Source of the DNA: Brachionus plicatilis
Taxonomy: Eukaryota > Rotifera > Eurotatoria > Ploima > Brachionidae
Direction: 5' to 3'
Length of the DNA: 64,000 nt
Assembly: GCA_010279815.1 (NCBI GenBank)
Contig: QEOQ01000344.1
Span: forward strand, 769,185-833,184
Below, piece by piece: positions 1 to 10,955 of this stretch. Under the pieces are notes generated by a model, which had not been told where the DNA came from, ran no database searches, and was given only the letters and a program-made list of their open reading frames with translations. Within the stretch, counting starts at the first letter, position 1. Every line of letters begins with the position of its first letter. A program made the position numbers and the translations under genes.

Positions 1-407
1 TTTTGAACTAATTGAGTTGAGTTGAAATTTACTGCTTGTAAAACAAACAAGTTATTCGATTCTGACTGAATTGTTTGAGTTTCTGTTGTAATTGGGATAT
101 CAGTTTGATTTGAAGAAGTTGGCATTGAAAAAAGTTCTTGATTGATTGGACCCATTGAATTTCTTTCGAGTGCTGGCAATGCTTTCTTTCTGCGACCTTT
201 CGATACGTTTTTCTCAATGCGTAAATCTAAAGTTGGAAATGATAGTAAACCCATATTGTAACCGACACCAATTACATGTTTGCAAACAAATTTTTTCTTC
301 CAACACGGGCACGAACATTTACTCAACTGCCAACACTGTTTGCTCATTTCAATTATTTTATGAGAGTCATTCCATTCTATATACTCAATAAGAAATTTTG
401 AGACATT
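1..407 (-). pseudogene. MULE-type transposase, C-terminal SWIM zinc-finger fragment (open at left edge)
   Basis: An open frame on the minus strand runs from after a TAA at 408-410 to the window edge, so no stop is seen. It reads a SWIM finger of the CxC-x(n)-CxH type (CSCPC ... CKHV) followed by a basic segment (KGRRKKALPALER) and a Ser/Thr/Gln-rich tail. This finger-plus-basic-tail layout is familiar from the C-terminus of Mutator-like (MULE) transposases and relatives, where it probably helps bind DNA. The DDE catalytic core is absent, because LINE 3' tail sequence lies directly upstream. It may be a truncated transposase or a domesticated SWIM gene continuing beyond the window. The SWIM call is firm; the MULE assignment is inference. 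Confidence 0.6.
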
Positions 408-431
408 TTAAATTTTTTTTATAATTTTTGG

Positions 432-1514
432 ATTATTATTTATTTATTATTTTATTTATTTGTTTTCTGTACCGAGCTAAAGCTCCTTCAGAATAAGTTA
501 AAAAGTAAAATAAAAAAAAAAATAAAATAAAAATGAAATAAATAAAAATAAAATTAAAGTTAATAAAATGAGATAAAAAAAAAGAATCAAAATAAAGTAA
601 ATAAACTAAAAAAATGAAAATTTAAAATACATAAATTGGAAAAGATTGTAACATGTGGCACATGTTTGCATAGTTCAAGTTTCAGGAAAATAAGAAGAAA
701 TGGTAAGGTAGCAATTACACAATGGAGTTGGATATTCAATATGTCTTGATTCGAAACCTTCTTTGTATTCCTTCACCAGTCTTTCAACTAATGGGATAGA
801 ATGACTCAGTCCTGTCCCAACATATCTCTCACTCAATTCAAAAAGCCGATTCGAGACTGTTAGTAATTTTAGTTTATTAAAAGCCTCATGATGCACGATG
901 TTGGAGGGAGTATCATATTTTAACTTAAGAATAGACCTGACTGCTGTATTCTGAATTGCTTGCAGTTTTTTGATATTATTTTCTGAAAATGAATTTAGGC
1001 AAGGAAAAGAATAGTCTAAGATTGATCCGACTAAAGATTTATATAAATTTCCTAGTGTGTTTTGATTGAGACCCCATTTTTTGTTTGACAATATCTTAAT
1101 AATGTTTAGTCTTTTATTGCAGCGTTCTTTAATTTCGTCTACCAGTATATTAAAGTTTAACTTAGAATCAAATTTAATACCAAGAAACTTGATTTCTTTT
1201 TGGCTCACTATTCTGTTTCCATAAATTTTTAAGTTTAGATTATCACTCTCTTTTTTGTACCTAGAAAAGACTACTGAACACGACTTTTCAACTGATATCT
1301 TCATTTTCCATTTAATAAGCCATAATTCTAGTTCGTTGGTGTATTTATTAATCTTATTTTCTAGGTTCCCCTTTTTGTTATAAATGAAGAATGTAACTAG
1401 ATCATCTGCGAAAAGCAGAGAGTATTCATTATTTGTTTTGTTTCTTTTGGGGATGTCATTAATATATATACTAAATAAGAGAGGACTAATTACCGAGCCT
1501 TGAGGAACACCTGC
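432..1514 (-). mobile_element. 5'-truncated LINE copy (same family as 1772-5945)
   Basis: The sequence is nearly identical to the 3' third of the LINE at 1772-5945 but inverted. It contains the end of the reverse transcriptase, the 3' UTR with the block GGAGCTTTAGCTCGGTACAG, and a terminal AAATA/AAAT-type tail near 432-480. Homology stops abruptly at 1514, as expected of incomplete target-primed reverse transcription. I could not define a target-site duplication. Confidence 0.85.
675..1514 (-). pseudogene. LINE reverse transcriptase, C-terminal fragment
   Basis: The frame is open from the truncation point (a TAA lies just upstream at 1515-1517) to the stop at 675. It starts inside the RT domain at AGVPQGSVISPLLF, keeps the catalytic FADD block, the K-FLGI thumb-proximal motif and the whole C-terminal region ending in FPET. 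It differs from the copy at 4353-5702 by only a few substitutions (for example CNKRL/CNNRL, SYFPET/SFFPET). Fingers motifs, endonuclease and ORF1 are missing, so it cannot move by itself. Confidence 0.85.
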
Positions 1515-1771
1515 TTAATCGGATTTGGATAAAATAATATTTATAGAGTTTTCCTTATCAGAACTCATGTCAATTATGTTTTAAATAATCATTAATTAAA
1601 TTGTTAATTAGTTAATACCTCTTAACTTTTTACTACTAATAAAATAAAATTAACACCTTTTGCAAATAAAAAAACTGCTAAAAAAAATAAATTATCTATT
1701 TTATGATCTGCTATTCAAAAAAAATATAATTGCTACTAGAAGAAATAAATTTGCTACTAGCGAATATATAA
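1515..1771. other. AT-rich spacer between two head-to-head LINE copies
   Basis: No gene is visible. The 5' boundary of the longer LINE lies somewhere here or just downstream and cannot be fixed from this window, because the other copy is truncated. Confidence 0.4.
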
Positions 1772-2950
1772 CGGTGGATATTTAAAAATTCGGTCAAGCT
1801 AAATCTGAAGAGGTTAGACAAACCGATTAGCCATAAAGTATTATTTAATGCACTAGATATCGTCCTAAACCAAGTGGAAAATGATGCGATCACATCCATC
1901 TACAATTTTTCTTCAAACAAAGTATGGATAATAGAGTTTAATGTTGTTTTTGATGTTGCCCAAATCTTCGATCGTGAAATCAATATTAATGGAACCAATT
2001 TCAGGCTTGAAGATGCAAATAAAGTCCCGGATCTCAGAAGGTATTGTACTTTTCGATTTCACTTTTTGCCCTCTGATTTCGAGAATCATAGACTTGAAAC
2101 TTTTTTTAACGCTGTTCGGATTGATGGTCTTAAGATTGAACACATCACTGAAGAAAAATATAAAGATAGACCCGAGAGGAAAAATGGTGTCAGAAGAGTG
2201 AGAATATCATTCCCAAAAGAAGTTGAGAACATTATTGGAAGCTTGTCAGGCCCTACAATGATGTATGGTTTAAAGTGTCTTGTGTCAATTGTTGGACAAA
2301 AGCAGAAATGCTATTTTTGTGATGAAGAAGGACACAACATAGCGAAATGCCCTATCAAAGAAACACTTTGCGAAAAGTGTCATCAGAAAGGACACTTGAC
2401 ACAAAAATGCTCCATTGCTGAAAAGCTAAAGTCGCTTGAGAGGAAAAAGATTGACTACAATGATCTTTACATCGACCAAGAAGAAACCCAATCAATAATT
2501 GGAGCTGACCAAAAAGACAATGATGACAATATGATGCCAAAAACGCCTGGATATCAGCCAACAAATTTCAATGACGTAATATCCCAAATTAGCACACAAG
2601 ACCTTAAGACTCCAGTTTTAGAAGACACTTTGGTAAGTCGTTTAAACGATTTAATACCACTATGTCAGTCACCTGTCAATGTACGCTCAAATGATCAGAA
2701 TGAGACTGAAACTTTTTTCCAAACCAAAAATCAACTCAAGAGATTTTCCGAATCTGATCCAAATGAAAAAGAGTTCACAGAAAAAGAATCAAAGAAACCA
2801 TTAGTTGTCTTGGAAAATGAAAACGACAATACCTTCGAGTCTGAATCAAACAGTTCGACAACTGAATGTTCAATTCAAGTTGATCAATCATCTAACGAAG
2901 ATGGTCAGCAAACTGCCAGTCAAAACAGCATTGAAGAAAATTTAGAATGA
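1772..2950 (+). CDS. LINE ORF1: gag-like RNA-binding protein with two CCHC zinc knuckles
   Basis: In non-LTR elements ORF1 binds the element RNA to form the ribonucleoprotein particle. The frame is open from 1772 (TAA at 1769-1771) to 2950. It contains two CX2CX4HX4C knuckles, CYFCDEEGHNIAKC and CEKCHQKGHLTQKC, at about 2310-2410, and a long acidic, Ser/Asn/Glu-rich tail. Residues upstream of 1874 read as plausible protein (for example LDKPISHKVLFNALDIVLNQ), but there is no ATG; 1874 is only a GTG. Either the copy is 5' truncated or the start was lost. The stop overlaps the ORF2 start as ATGA, compatible with termination-reinitiation. Confidence 0.75.
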   Translation, partial: RWIFKNSVKLNLKRLDKPISHKVLFNALDIVLNQVENDAITSIYNFSSNKVWIIEFNVVFDVAQIFDREININGTNFRLEDANKVPDLRRYCTFRFHFLPSDFENHRLETFFNAVRIDGLKIEHITEEKYKDRPERKNGVRRVRISFPKEVENIIGSLSGPTMMYGLKCLVSIVGQKQKCYFCDEEGHNIAKCPIKETLCEKCHQKGHLTQKCSIAEKLKSLERKKIDYNDLYIDQEETQSIIGADQKDNDDNMMPKTPGYQPTNFNDVISQISTQDLKTPVLEDTLVSRLNDLIPLCQSPVNVRSNDQNETETFFQTKNQLKRFSESDPNEKEFTEKESKKPLVVLENENDNTFESESNSSTTECSIQVDQSSNEDGQQTASQNSIEENLE

Positions 2951-4365
2951 ACAAGAAGACAAATCAATCAACTTTAAGAGCAAAACCTCTTAATAAAACA
3001 AGGTTAGTAATTACACACTGGAATTGTCTTCATTTACCTAGTAGGGTTCATCTCTTAGCCAATTTTTTAGCTCAAAAATGTCCCGACATTGTTTTGCTCA
3101 ATGAATTAAAGATAGATTTAAGTGAAGCAAATATTTATCTTGATTTTCACAATTATCAGTTCATAACAAAACCACGCAACAAGTTTGGAGGAGGAGTAGC
3201 TATTTTAATTAAAGAAGGAATTGAATTTATACAAGATTTTTCTTATGAGGAATTCAATTCCGAACTCCTTTGTATAAAAATGAACTTAGGAAAGAATAGT
3301 GAATTGTTTGTATTTAGTCTTTATAATCCACCCAATGTGCTTCTGAACTTTGAGTTTTTTAAAACAGTTAATAAAAAGTGTAGGAACTACATTTTAGGTG
3401 GGGATCTAAACGCTAGAACAAAGCAAATAGGCTGCGTTGGGGAAAATGAAAATGGCATAATGTTGGAAAGAATAATCAATGAGTTAGACTTTTCAGTAAT
3501 CAATGATAAGCGTCCTACTTTCAATATTTCTAATAAGAATTACTTTGAAATTCTTGACCTTTTTTTAGTTTCATCTTCTTTAATTGACAAAATTACCGAC
3601 TTTAGTGTCTTAAATAGTCAAGACATGACTAGTGACCATTTTCCAATCGAAGCATCGATTTCTATGGGCTATCAATTAGAAAATAAATCAGCAGCTAAAA
3701 GGTTTAACTATAAGAAAGCAAACTGGCAATTATTCAGTGAGATTTTAAATTCTCAAATAGTGAATATCACTGAAAGTTCCCTCACAATAGACCAACTAAA
3801 TGATAAAATTACAGAAAAAATTATTTCTGCTTCACATAAAAGCATTCCATATCTTTCTAAGAAAATCTACAAAACGAGTCTTCCACCGAACATTGTTAAT
3901 TTGATCAAAGAACGTAGGAAAGTAAGAAGAAACTTCCAGAAAACTCGCTGTCAAAAGCTAAAGCAAAAATTTAATCAACTTACATCTGAGTTAAAGGCCT
4001 CTTTAAAAAAATTCTGGAATCAAAATTGGTTTGATTTTATTGAGAAGATGGGAAAAAACCCACTGACAAGTAGACCTTTTTGGAAAAAAATAAATAAATT
4101 TAGAACAAAAAAAGGATCAAATTTAATTCATAATTTGATTTTAAATGAAAATGAATTCAAAACTAATGAAGAAAAGGGAAAATGCTTCGGAGAACTCTTA
4201 TCTTCAATATTTAGTCCTAATTCTGATTTAATTGATTCTGAGAAAGATATCGAAATACTAAATTCTAACTCTGATTTCTTTAGAAATTATAACCAGTCTA
4301 ATTTTAATGATCCAATTTGCTTAAATGAATTAATTATGGCTTTAAAAAGATTAAAAACTCATTAA
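2947..4365 (+). pseudogene. LINE ORF2, part 1: APE-like endonuclease
   Basis: This starts with ATG at 2947, overlapping the ORF1 stop. Endonuclease signatures are in order: THWNC near the N-terminus, LLNELKI with the catalytic Glu, FGGGVAILI, FSLYNPPN, GGDLNARTKQ and the closing TSDHFPIE. A basic linker follows, with the usual FW-rich region (KKFWNQNWFDFIEK). The reading stops at LKRLKTH, just where other elements continue into the first RT block. This endonuclease nicks target DNA to prime reverse transcription. Confidence 0.85.
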
Positions 4366-5702
4366 TAGAAATCATAGAACTTTTTAATTTATCTCTTCGA
4401 GAAGGTAGAGTCCCTAAAGCGTGGAAAACATCGAACATTAATATGATTCAAAAAAAAGCCTCTTCTTTACAAGATCCTTTAAATTATAGACCAATTAGTA
4501 TAACGAGTTGTTTAGGAAAGCTACTGGAACGCATAGTATATTCAAGATTATACAATTTTTTGGAACAAAATTCACTCCTTATCCAGGAGCAATCTGGATT
4601 TAGGAAACACCGGCGAACAGCAGATAATCTTTTCTTTTTAATTCAAAAAATTGTGGAATCATTTAATAGAAAAAAAAGAGTTAGCGGCCTTTTTTTTGAC
4701 ATTTCTAAAGCCTTTGATAGGGTTTGGCATGAAGGTTTACTTTTTAAATTGATTAAAATAAATCCACCTCATTACTTGACTAACTGGATTAGATCCTTTT
4801 TAGACTCTAGGACATTTAAGGTAAATGTGAATGACCATCTGAGCGAAGAATATCAAATAACTGCAGGTGTTCCTCAAGGCTCAGTAATTAGTCCTCTCTT
4901 ATTTAGTATATATATTAATGACATCCCAAAAAGAAACAAAACAAATAATGAATACTCTCTGCTTTTCGCAGATGATCTAGTTACATTCTTCATTTATAAC
5001 AAAAAGGGGAACCTAGAAAATAAGATTAATAAATACACCAACGAACTAGAATTATGGCTTATTAAATGGAAAATGAAGATATCAGTTGAAAAGTCGTGTT
5101 CAGTATTCTTTTCCAAGTACAAAAAAGAGAGTGATAATCTAAACTTAAAAATTTATGGAAACAGAATAGTGAGCCAAAAAGAAATCAAATTTCTTGGTAT
5201 TAAATTTGATTCTAAGTTAAATTTTAATATACTGGTAGACGAAATTAAAGAACGCTGCAATAATAGGCTAAATATTATTAAGATATTGTCAAACAAAAAA
5301 TGGGGTCTTAATCAAAACACACTAGGAAATCTTTATAAATCCTTAGTCGGATCAGTTTTAGATTATTCTTTTCCTTGCTTAAATTCATTTTCAGAAAATA
5401 ATATCAAAAAACTGCAAGCAATTCAGAATACAGCAGTCAGATCTATTCTTAAGTTAAAATATGATACTCCCTCCAACATCGTGCATCATGAGGCTTTTAA
5501 TAAACTAAAATTACTAACAGTCTCGAATCGGCTTTTTGAATTGAGTGAGAGATATGTTGGGACAGGACTGAGTCATTCTATTCCATTGGTTGAAAGACTG
5601 GTGAAGGAATACAAAGAAGGTTTCGAATCAAGATATATTGAATACCCAACTCCATTGTGTAATTGCTACCTTACTATTTCTTCTTTTTTTCCTGAAACTT
5701 GA
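4353..5702 (+). pseudogene. LINE ORF2, part 2: reverse transcriptase and C-terminal domain (frameshifted)
   Basis: The frame is shifted relative to 2947-4365 and has no natural start; it continues from about 4353 as SLIEIIELFNLSLREGRVPKAW. RT motifs visible are DPLNYRPISI, the LFFDISKAFDRVWHEGL block with catalytic Asp, AGVPQGSVISPLLF, the LLFADDL active site and KFLGIKFD. The stretch that normally holds the S/A-x-G-x-D-x-I motif between the endonuclease linker and IIELFN is missing. The break is therefore a deletion plus a frame change, not a single-base slip. Confidence 0.85.
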
Positions 5703-5945
5703 ACTATTTAAACATATGCAACATGTAACAATCTATTCCTATTTATGTCTTTTCAACTTTCATTTTTTTAGCTTATTTACTTTATTTCGATTCTTTTTTT
5801 TTATCTCATTTTATTAACTTTAATTTTATTTTTATTTTATTTTATTTTTATTTTATTTTTATTTTATTTTTTTTTATTATTTTTTTTAACTTATTCTGAA
5901 GGAGCTCTAGCTCGGTACAGAAAACAAATAAATAAATAAATAAAT
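5703..5945 (+). repeat. LINE 3' UTR and AAATA tail
   Basis: This non-coding 3' end has a TTTTA/ATTTT-rich low-complexity block at about 5815-5890, then GGAGCTCTAGCTCGGTACAG and a short AAATA tail. The same 3' end recurs inverted at 432-674 and directly at 50065-50330. A related tail appears at the right edge of the window on the minus strand. Confidence 0.8.
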
Positions 5946-6349
5946 ATAAGCCATTAAATTATTATTGAATATTTCTTGGAAAATTAGCTGCATGGTCAAA
6001 AATGCTCTTAAAAATTGAAAAACACTTCTGGATTTACTATATTTCTTGGAATAGGAGTTAGATGCATGAGATTACCAAAAAAATTATAAGCGTTTATTTT
6101 AAAAGAAAAGCATTGAATCGTTATTTTTTTGTAAATTGAATAGTTACATAATTTGAAAAAGCTTATTTAAAAATAGAATTTCCGAATAAAATTTTTAATT
6201 AAAGATAAATTTGAATTTGGATTTAAAAAATTAAAATTATTTATTTTATTTCGGAAAATTAAACTCAAAACAATATCTATTTTTAAATTGAAATTCGAAC
6301 TTAACTTAAATTTAAAAAGCAACTTGAATTTTAGATAAAACTCAAGTAA
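5946..6349. other. AT-rich spacer without recognisable gene
   Basis: Only short chance frames are present. It separates the LINE tail from the TA-flanked terminus at 6350. Confidence 0.4.
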
Positions 6350-6374
6350 TACAGTGCTGCTACGATACATGGTT

Positions 6375-6600
6375 ATCAGGTAAAATTACGTAATTTTACG
6401 TTAATTTACGTGATTTTGAGAAAATTTACGTAATTTTACCGAATTTTACGTAAAATTACGTAAATTTACCAATTTTTTATGTAAAATATGCTAAAACCTT
6501 AAAGGGTCACAAAAAAATTTAAATTAACTTTTCAAAGCCTCAAAAAATAATTTACCAAATTTGACGTTAAATTACGTAAAGAACTATTTTTTGAGGTAAA
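6375..6600. repeat. TTACGTAA-rich subterminal repeat region
   Basis: Repeated short palindromic words of the form TTACGTAA and AATTTTACGT appear about ten times within about 110 bases, then more sparsely. The same vocabulary marks the MITEs at 9771-10217, 48231-48366 and 62139-62274. Confidence 0.6.
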
Positions 6601-7454
6601 AAATCGTTAAGATAATTAAAAAACGTAAAAAATTTCCACAATTTTATTTTAAATAGACCTTTTTTCGTTATTTTGATGGTTGTTGTTTTTATAAGATAAT
6701 GATCCAGTAGATAGTGATTTGCAGTAGATAATAATTTTTAGATAAATACTTAAAACATTTCATGGTTTGTTTTGAAAATAATACTTTATTTCAAAAATGG
6801 AACTTATTTTTCTACATTGTAAAATCCATTCACCCTCTTAAAAAAGTTAAAGCTCTATGTTTTTAAATTTATATTGAATAATTTTTTACAAGACTGGTTA
6901 ATATTTTTTAAATTTATTTGAAGCAGCGCACTTTTTTCATGCTTTTTCAAAATTGTATGAAAATTTTTATTAAAAGACGATAAAAAAACCAAGTTTTAAA
7001 TGAAATGTTTTTTCTTATATTTTTTCTTTTTACTCTTGTAGCGTTGAATTATTCAGGATATGAACAACTATTTTCTGGATATGATAAACTGGAGTGTACT
7101 AAAAAATTACTCCAAAAATTGTTAGAAGAGTTGTATTGACTGTTGAAAATATGGCATACTTTAAGTATCCAAATCGAATTAAAATTTAATTTATTTTATA
7201 AATTTTTATTTAATTAAATTTTTTTTTTAACAGTTAATTTTTGATTCATTTTTTTTTTAAATAGTCATTCGAATATTTATTATTTTAAGTTTATTTGGCA
7301 TTTTATGCGTAAATCTTGGTCTTACTTCTTTAGAAGAACGACATACGAGAGTCGATCTGATTGAGATGTTCAAGATTTAATACAGAATTGATGATTTGCA
7401 TTAACTGGGTTTGATAGAAAAAAATTCCAAGCTGTTTAATTTATTATATTTAAA

Positions 7455-7676
7455 TGGGGAAAATCTCCTACAAAGTCACTAGATTTGAGTCCTATCGAAA
7501 TGATTTGGAATGAAAAGAAAGAATTTGTGAGAAAGAGAAATATTCAAAATGATGAAGAAGCAGTTAAGGAAATTTTAGAGTTTCAAAGAAAACTTACTCC
7601 AGATAAATGCCAAGCATACATTAATCATTTAAAAAAGGTATTTTTTTTTTCAAAAAAGATAAAAAGAATAAAGTAA
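7455..7676 (+). pseudogene. Tc1/mariner DDE transposase, C-terminal remnant
   Basis: The frame reads WGKSPTKSLDLSPIEMIWNE, matching the end of the DDE domain where P-x-SPDLNPIE-xx-W holds the last catalytic acidic residue (Glu of SPIE). The following EKKEFVRKRNIQNDEEAV and PDKCQAYINHLKKV match the closing helices of Tc1/mariner transposases. The first catalytic residues and the helix-turn-helix part are not readable upstream. There is no ATG at the start of the preserved segment. It is a fragment and not functional. Confidence 0.75.
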
Positions 7677-8029
7677 TAATAATAAAGGTAATAAAAATCG
7701 TGTTAAAAAAATGGAGATTTGTCAAACTGCTAGTTCAAACAATGTCTTTGAAAAGCATTTTTTCATTTAATAAAATTAATTTACAAAATTTTACCATTTT
7801 TACAAGAAAAAAAGTCAAAATTTACGCAAATTTACGTAAATTTTATGTCGCTAAAATAAAAATAAACAAACATTCGCCAGCTTAACAAGCTACTACATAG
7901 CACACACTATTTTCAGTATTTATAGCATCAAATAAAAAACCATTTTCAACTTTAATTACACATTACATTTATAACTAATATTTTTAATAATTTTACAATT
8001 TAGTTACTTACATTCTTTATTTACACTGG

Positions 8030-9624
8030 CCACAGAACGGTTATTACTAAAACACGGACCTCCAGTTTTTAAATGAAACACGGACCCATACTTATTTCCC
8101 CCATTAATACTATGCCATTTATCCCCCACCATTTTTCTAGTATAAAATTTTACCAGCTTTCACGCAAGACCAAAATCTAAGCTCTAGTACATTTGGTTCG
8201 TCCTTCATTTTGATTTTAAATCAAAAAATCTTTATTCAAACCTTCTTTTCTATAATTTATTAAAAAAAAAAGTAATTATCAATGCAAATAAAATAGAAAA
8301 ACACTTTTTTTAAATTTTGTCTCTTTTTTTATTTTTTTTTCAAATCTAAAGTGTTTCAATAAATCAGAAGAGAAAAGTTTTATATAATATTCTAACGAGC
8401 CCAAAAAAATAATATAAAAATCTCAATAATAAAAAATTTTTCTATATTTTAAAATTTTAAATTAACAATAATTTAATAGAAATAATTGAATCATGCTAAT
8501 GTAAAAGTTTTATTTTTGATCAAAAATGGGTTCGTTAATATGAACCGATAATTATTCCAATCAGATAATTTTCAAAAAATCAGAATTTGGTGTCAATCGA
8601 TTTTTTCATTTAACTTTTACTCTAAATAAAGACAAAATTTAAAATAAAAGTTAATTTTTAATTTTTAATTTGACTGCACAATTTTACAAGTTTATTTCAG
8701 AAGAAATTCGAAATTATTCTAAGAATAAAAGCAAGTTTTTGGGTTTACTCTTAGTTTAAAGTCAGGTTTCAAGGTTTATTCTAAAAAAAAATGAAATAAT
8801 TTTACAACATGGCTTCGAAGTTATCATTTGGGTTTATATAGAATTAACCCAAATTTATACATTGTTCCCAGTGGAGTGATACCAATTTTCGGTAATTATT
8901 TTTATTTGTTGAAAAAAAATAAATCGTTTTTAAATAAATTAGCTAAAACATTAAGCGATTTTTCTTATCGACCGAATATTTATTAATATTCTTCCTCTAT
9001 ATTTTTATGTTTTTTAATAAAAAATAATAAAAATTAATTATCAATCTTTTTTGCAATCAATTTTGCAAAAAATCTGAAGTGAAATCAAATGTAAGAAGTA
9101 TTTTAGTGACATGCAAAAAAGAAAAAAAAATTTAAAAGTCATTAATTATAAAATGGAAAAAATTTAAAAAATGAAAAAAAAAATTAAATAAACAGAGTCT
9201 TAAAAAATAAATGATGTAAATGAAAAATTGAAAAAATAAATTTAGTTAATTAAAACTATCTATTTTGATTTCAAGCTTAAATGAAGGACGAACCAAATGT
9301 GCTAGAGCTAAGATTTTGGTCTTGCGTGAAAGCTGGTAAAATTTTAAACTAGAAAAATGGTGGGGGATAAATGGCATAGTCTTAATGGGGGGAGATAAGT
9401 ATGGGTCCGTAGATTTGAATAAAGATTTTTTGATTTAAAATCAAAATGAAGGACGAACCAAATGTACTAGAGCTTAGATTTTGGTCTTGCGTGAAAGCTG
9501 GTAAAATTTTATACTAGAAAAATGGTGGGGGATAAATGGTATAGTATTAATGGGGGAAATAAGTACGGGTCCGTGTTTTATTTAAAAACTGGAGGTCCGT
9601 GTTTTAGCAATAACCCACAGAACG
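8030..9624. mobile_element. Non-autonomous DNA transposon with ~200-bp TIRs and 10-bp target duplication (MULE-like)
   Basis: The element is 8040-9614. CCACAGAACG stands immediately outside both ends (8030-8039 and 9615-9624), a perfect 10-bp target-site duplication. The left 8040-8245 and right 9417-9614 are inverted copies, starting GTTATTACTAAAACACGG and GTTATTGCTAAAACACGG. An extra tandem copy of the inner TIR lies at about 9272-9416. The interior (8250-9270) has no long open frame. Long TIRs with 9-11-bp target duplications are typical of Mutator-like elements, so MULE is the best guess; no transposase confirms it. Confidence 0.8.
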
Positions 9625-9770
9625 GCCGTTTTCCATTAATACTTTAGATTAAATAAAAGCAAAGACAAACTTTTTTCTTTCGAATCAAAAACATAACAGG
9701 AAATCCATTCAATAATTGAAGCTGATCATAAATTAGATTATGAAAATAAGATACAGGAAGCAGAGCTTTA

Positions 9771-10217
9771 TACAGTACTGCTACGAAAAACTTTTTTTAC
9801 GTTATTTTACGTGAAATTATGTAAAAACCGTTTACGAAAATAAAACAGGATACGAAAATTTTTTTTTTGTCTTTTGTTTATTGTTTATAATTAACTTTTT
9901 AAGAATTTGTACAAAATTTACTTTTTTTTACTAAAAATTACCACTACTAAATAAAATTTCACGTAAAATTACGCGAAAAAAAGTAATTTCTTATTTTTCG
10001 AATTCAAGTCTAAAAAATTTTAAAAAAGTCAAAAAATTTCAAAATTCTCAAAAAAATAGTATTTTTTGGAATTTTTACTTTTTACAAAAATTTACGTAAT
10101 TTCCGGTGATTTTACGTGAAATTACGTAAAATCCGGTAAATTTATTTTTATTTTTTGGTAATTTTACGTAATTTCACGTAAAATTACGTAAAAAAAGTTT
10201 TTCGTAGCAGTACTGTA
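9771..10217. mobile_element. MITE with TA target duplication and TACGTA-rich TIRs
   Basis: TA dinucleotides flank 9773-10215. The termini are perfect inverted repeats for about 30 bases, starting CAGTACTGCTACGAAAAACT, and the match continues imperfectly with TTACGTGAAATTACG words. There is no coding capacity. The TA duplication and the similarity to the end of the Tc1/mariner remnant at 6350 suggest mobilisation by that superfamily. Confidence 0.8.
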
Positions 10218-10294
10218 AGTATATGCGAGTAACGAGTCGTTATTTCCGTGGTTTGCTATTTTTTGCTAAAATTGCTAAAAACCCTAGTTTTATA

Positions 10295-10480
10295 ACAAGC
10301 ACTGTAAAATTTATAATTTGAATTTTTGAATTATCTTAACCTGAATTATTTAAATTAGTGTGTGTTTTTGTTTATTAAATTAGAGATCAATTATTTTGAT
10401 GTTAATTTGATAATGAAGCATTTTTAGACATATCATGACTGGTATGTTTTGTATTTATTTCTTAAAAATTAATATGAAAA
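10295..10480. repeat. Dispersed repeat, partial copy (family also at 31420-31950, 54478-54753, 56731-57100)
   Basis: Shares the run AACCTGAATTATTTAAATTA, a TTTTGATGTTAATTTGATAA block and the TATTTATTTCTTAAAAATTA end with the copies in SART3 intron 3 and around the BTB-TLDc gene at 54842. Only the right half is present here. Neither TIRs nor coding potential were seen. Confidence 0.6.
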
Positions 10481-10825
10481 ATTAAGAAAAAATTTTGCGA
10501 ATAAAAATAATTTTTTGTGTTATTTTTAGATTTTAAATTTTAAACTCCTTTATTCGATTATATGTATGGGATTTAGCTTTTTTTCAAACATTGAATAATA
10601 CGAATCATAGGATTAGTTTTAAAAATATTTATTAATAAAAAATTAGTTTTTTTTTAAGATTTTTCAAAAATGTTTTTTTATGTTGAAAATAATTATTCTT
10701 TAAATTACAACTTTATTCTATTAAAAAAAATTATCGAAAGAAAATCTGCTAGAAATTTGTATAAGCCAGCTTTAAAATTGGAACCGGTCTACTAGCCCCT
10801 CGTAAAGTCTACTCAAAATTATAGT

Positions 10826-10955
10826 TATTTTGAACAAAACTCAGTGCTAATTCAGGAACAATCAGGTTTCAGAAGAATCAACCAACCGCTCATATTTTTT
10901 TCTTTTTTAATCAAAAAATTTTAGAATCATTTAATAGAAAGAAAAAAAAGGAGAA
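10826..10955 (+). pseudogene. LINE reverse transcriptase fragment
   Basis: Reads approximately YFEQNSVLIQEQSGFR, then NRKKK, aligning with FLEQNSLLIQEQSGFRKHRR ... ESFNRKKR in the LINE at 4550-4680, with indels. It is a short diverged relic. Confidence 0.55.

Larger units (their letters stand above)
1772..5945 (+). mobile_element. Near-full-length non-LTR retrotransposon (Jockey/CR1-type LINE), inactivated
   Basis: The order is ORF1 with zinc knuckles, ORF2 with an APE-type endonuclease then reverse transcriptase, and a T-rich 3' UTR ending in ACAGAAAACAAATAAATAAA. ORF1 and ORF2 overlap as ATGA at 2947-2950. ORF2 is broken near 4353-4366 by a frame change that coincides with loss of a conserved RT block. 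ORF1 has no in-frame ATG near its start. This copy is therefore dead, though its sequence is otherwise well kept, which suggests a fairly recent insertion. The clade is assigned by domain order and motif style only. Confidence 0.85.
6350..7870 (+). mobile_element. Decayed Tc1/mariner-like transposon
   Basis: A TA at 6350-6351 is followed by CAGTGCTGCTACGATAC, very close to the terminal repeat of the MITE at 9771-10217 (CAGTACTGCTACGA). The subterminal region 6380-6600 and the right part near 7820-7850 carry many TTACGTAA-type words, as in that MITE. A Tc1/mariner transposase C-terminus lies at 7455-7676. I did not find the right terminal repeat, so the right boundary is approximate. The middle is decayed and A/T-rich. 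Confidence 0.55.

Noticed and set aside
1711..2143. Frames antisense to the LINE ORF1
   Set aside because: Overlapped by the well-supported zinc-knuckle protein on the other strand.
9690..9770. Possible exon reading EIHSIIEADHKLDYENKIQE next to a CAG acceptor-like site
   Set aside because: Protein-like, but short, cut by the MITE, with no partner exon or recognised family.
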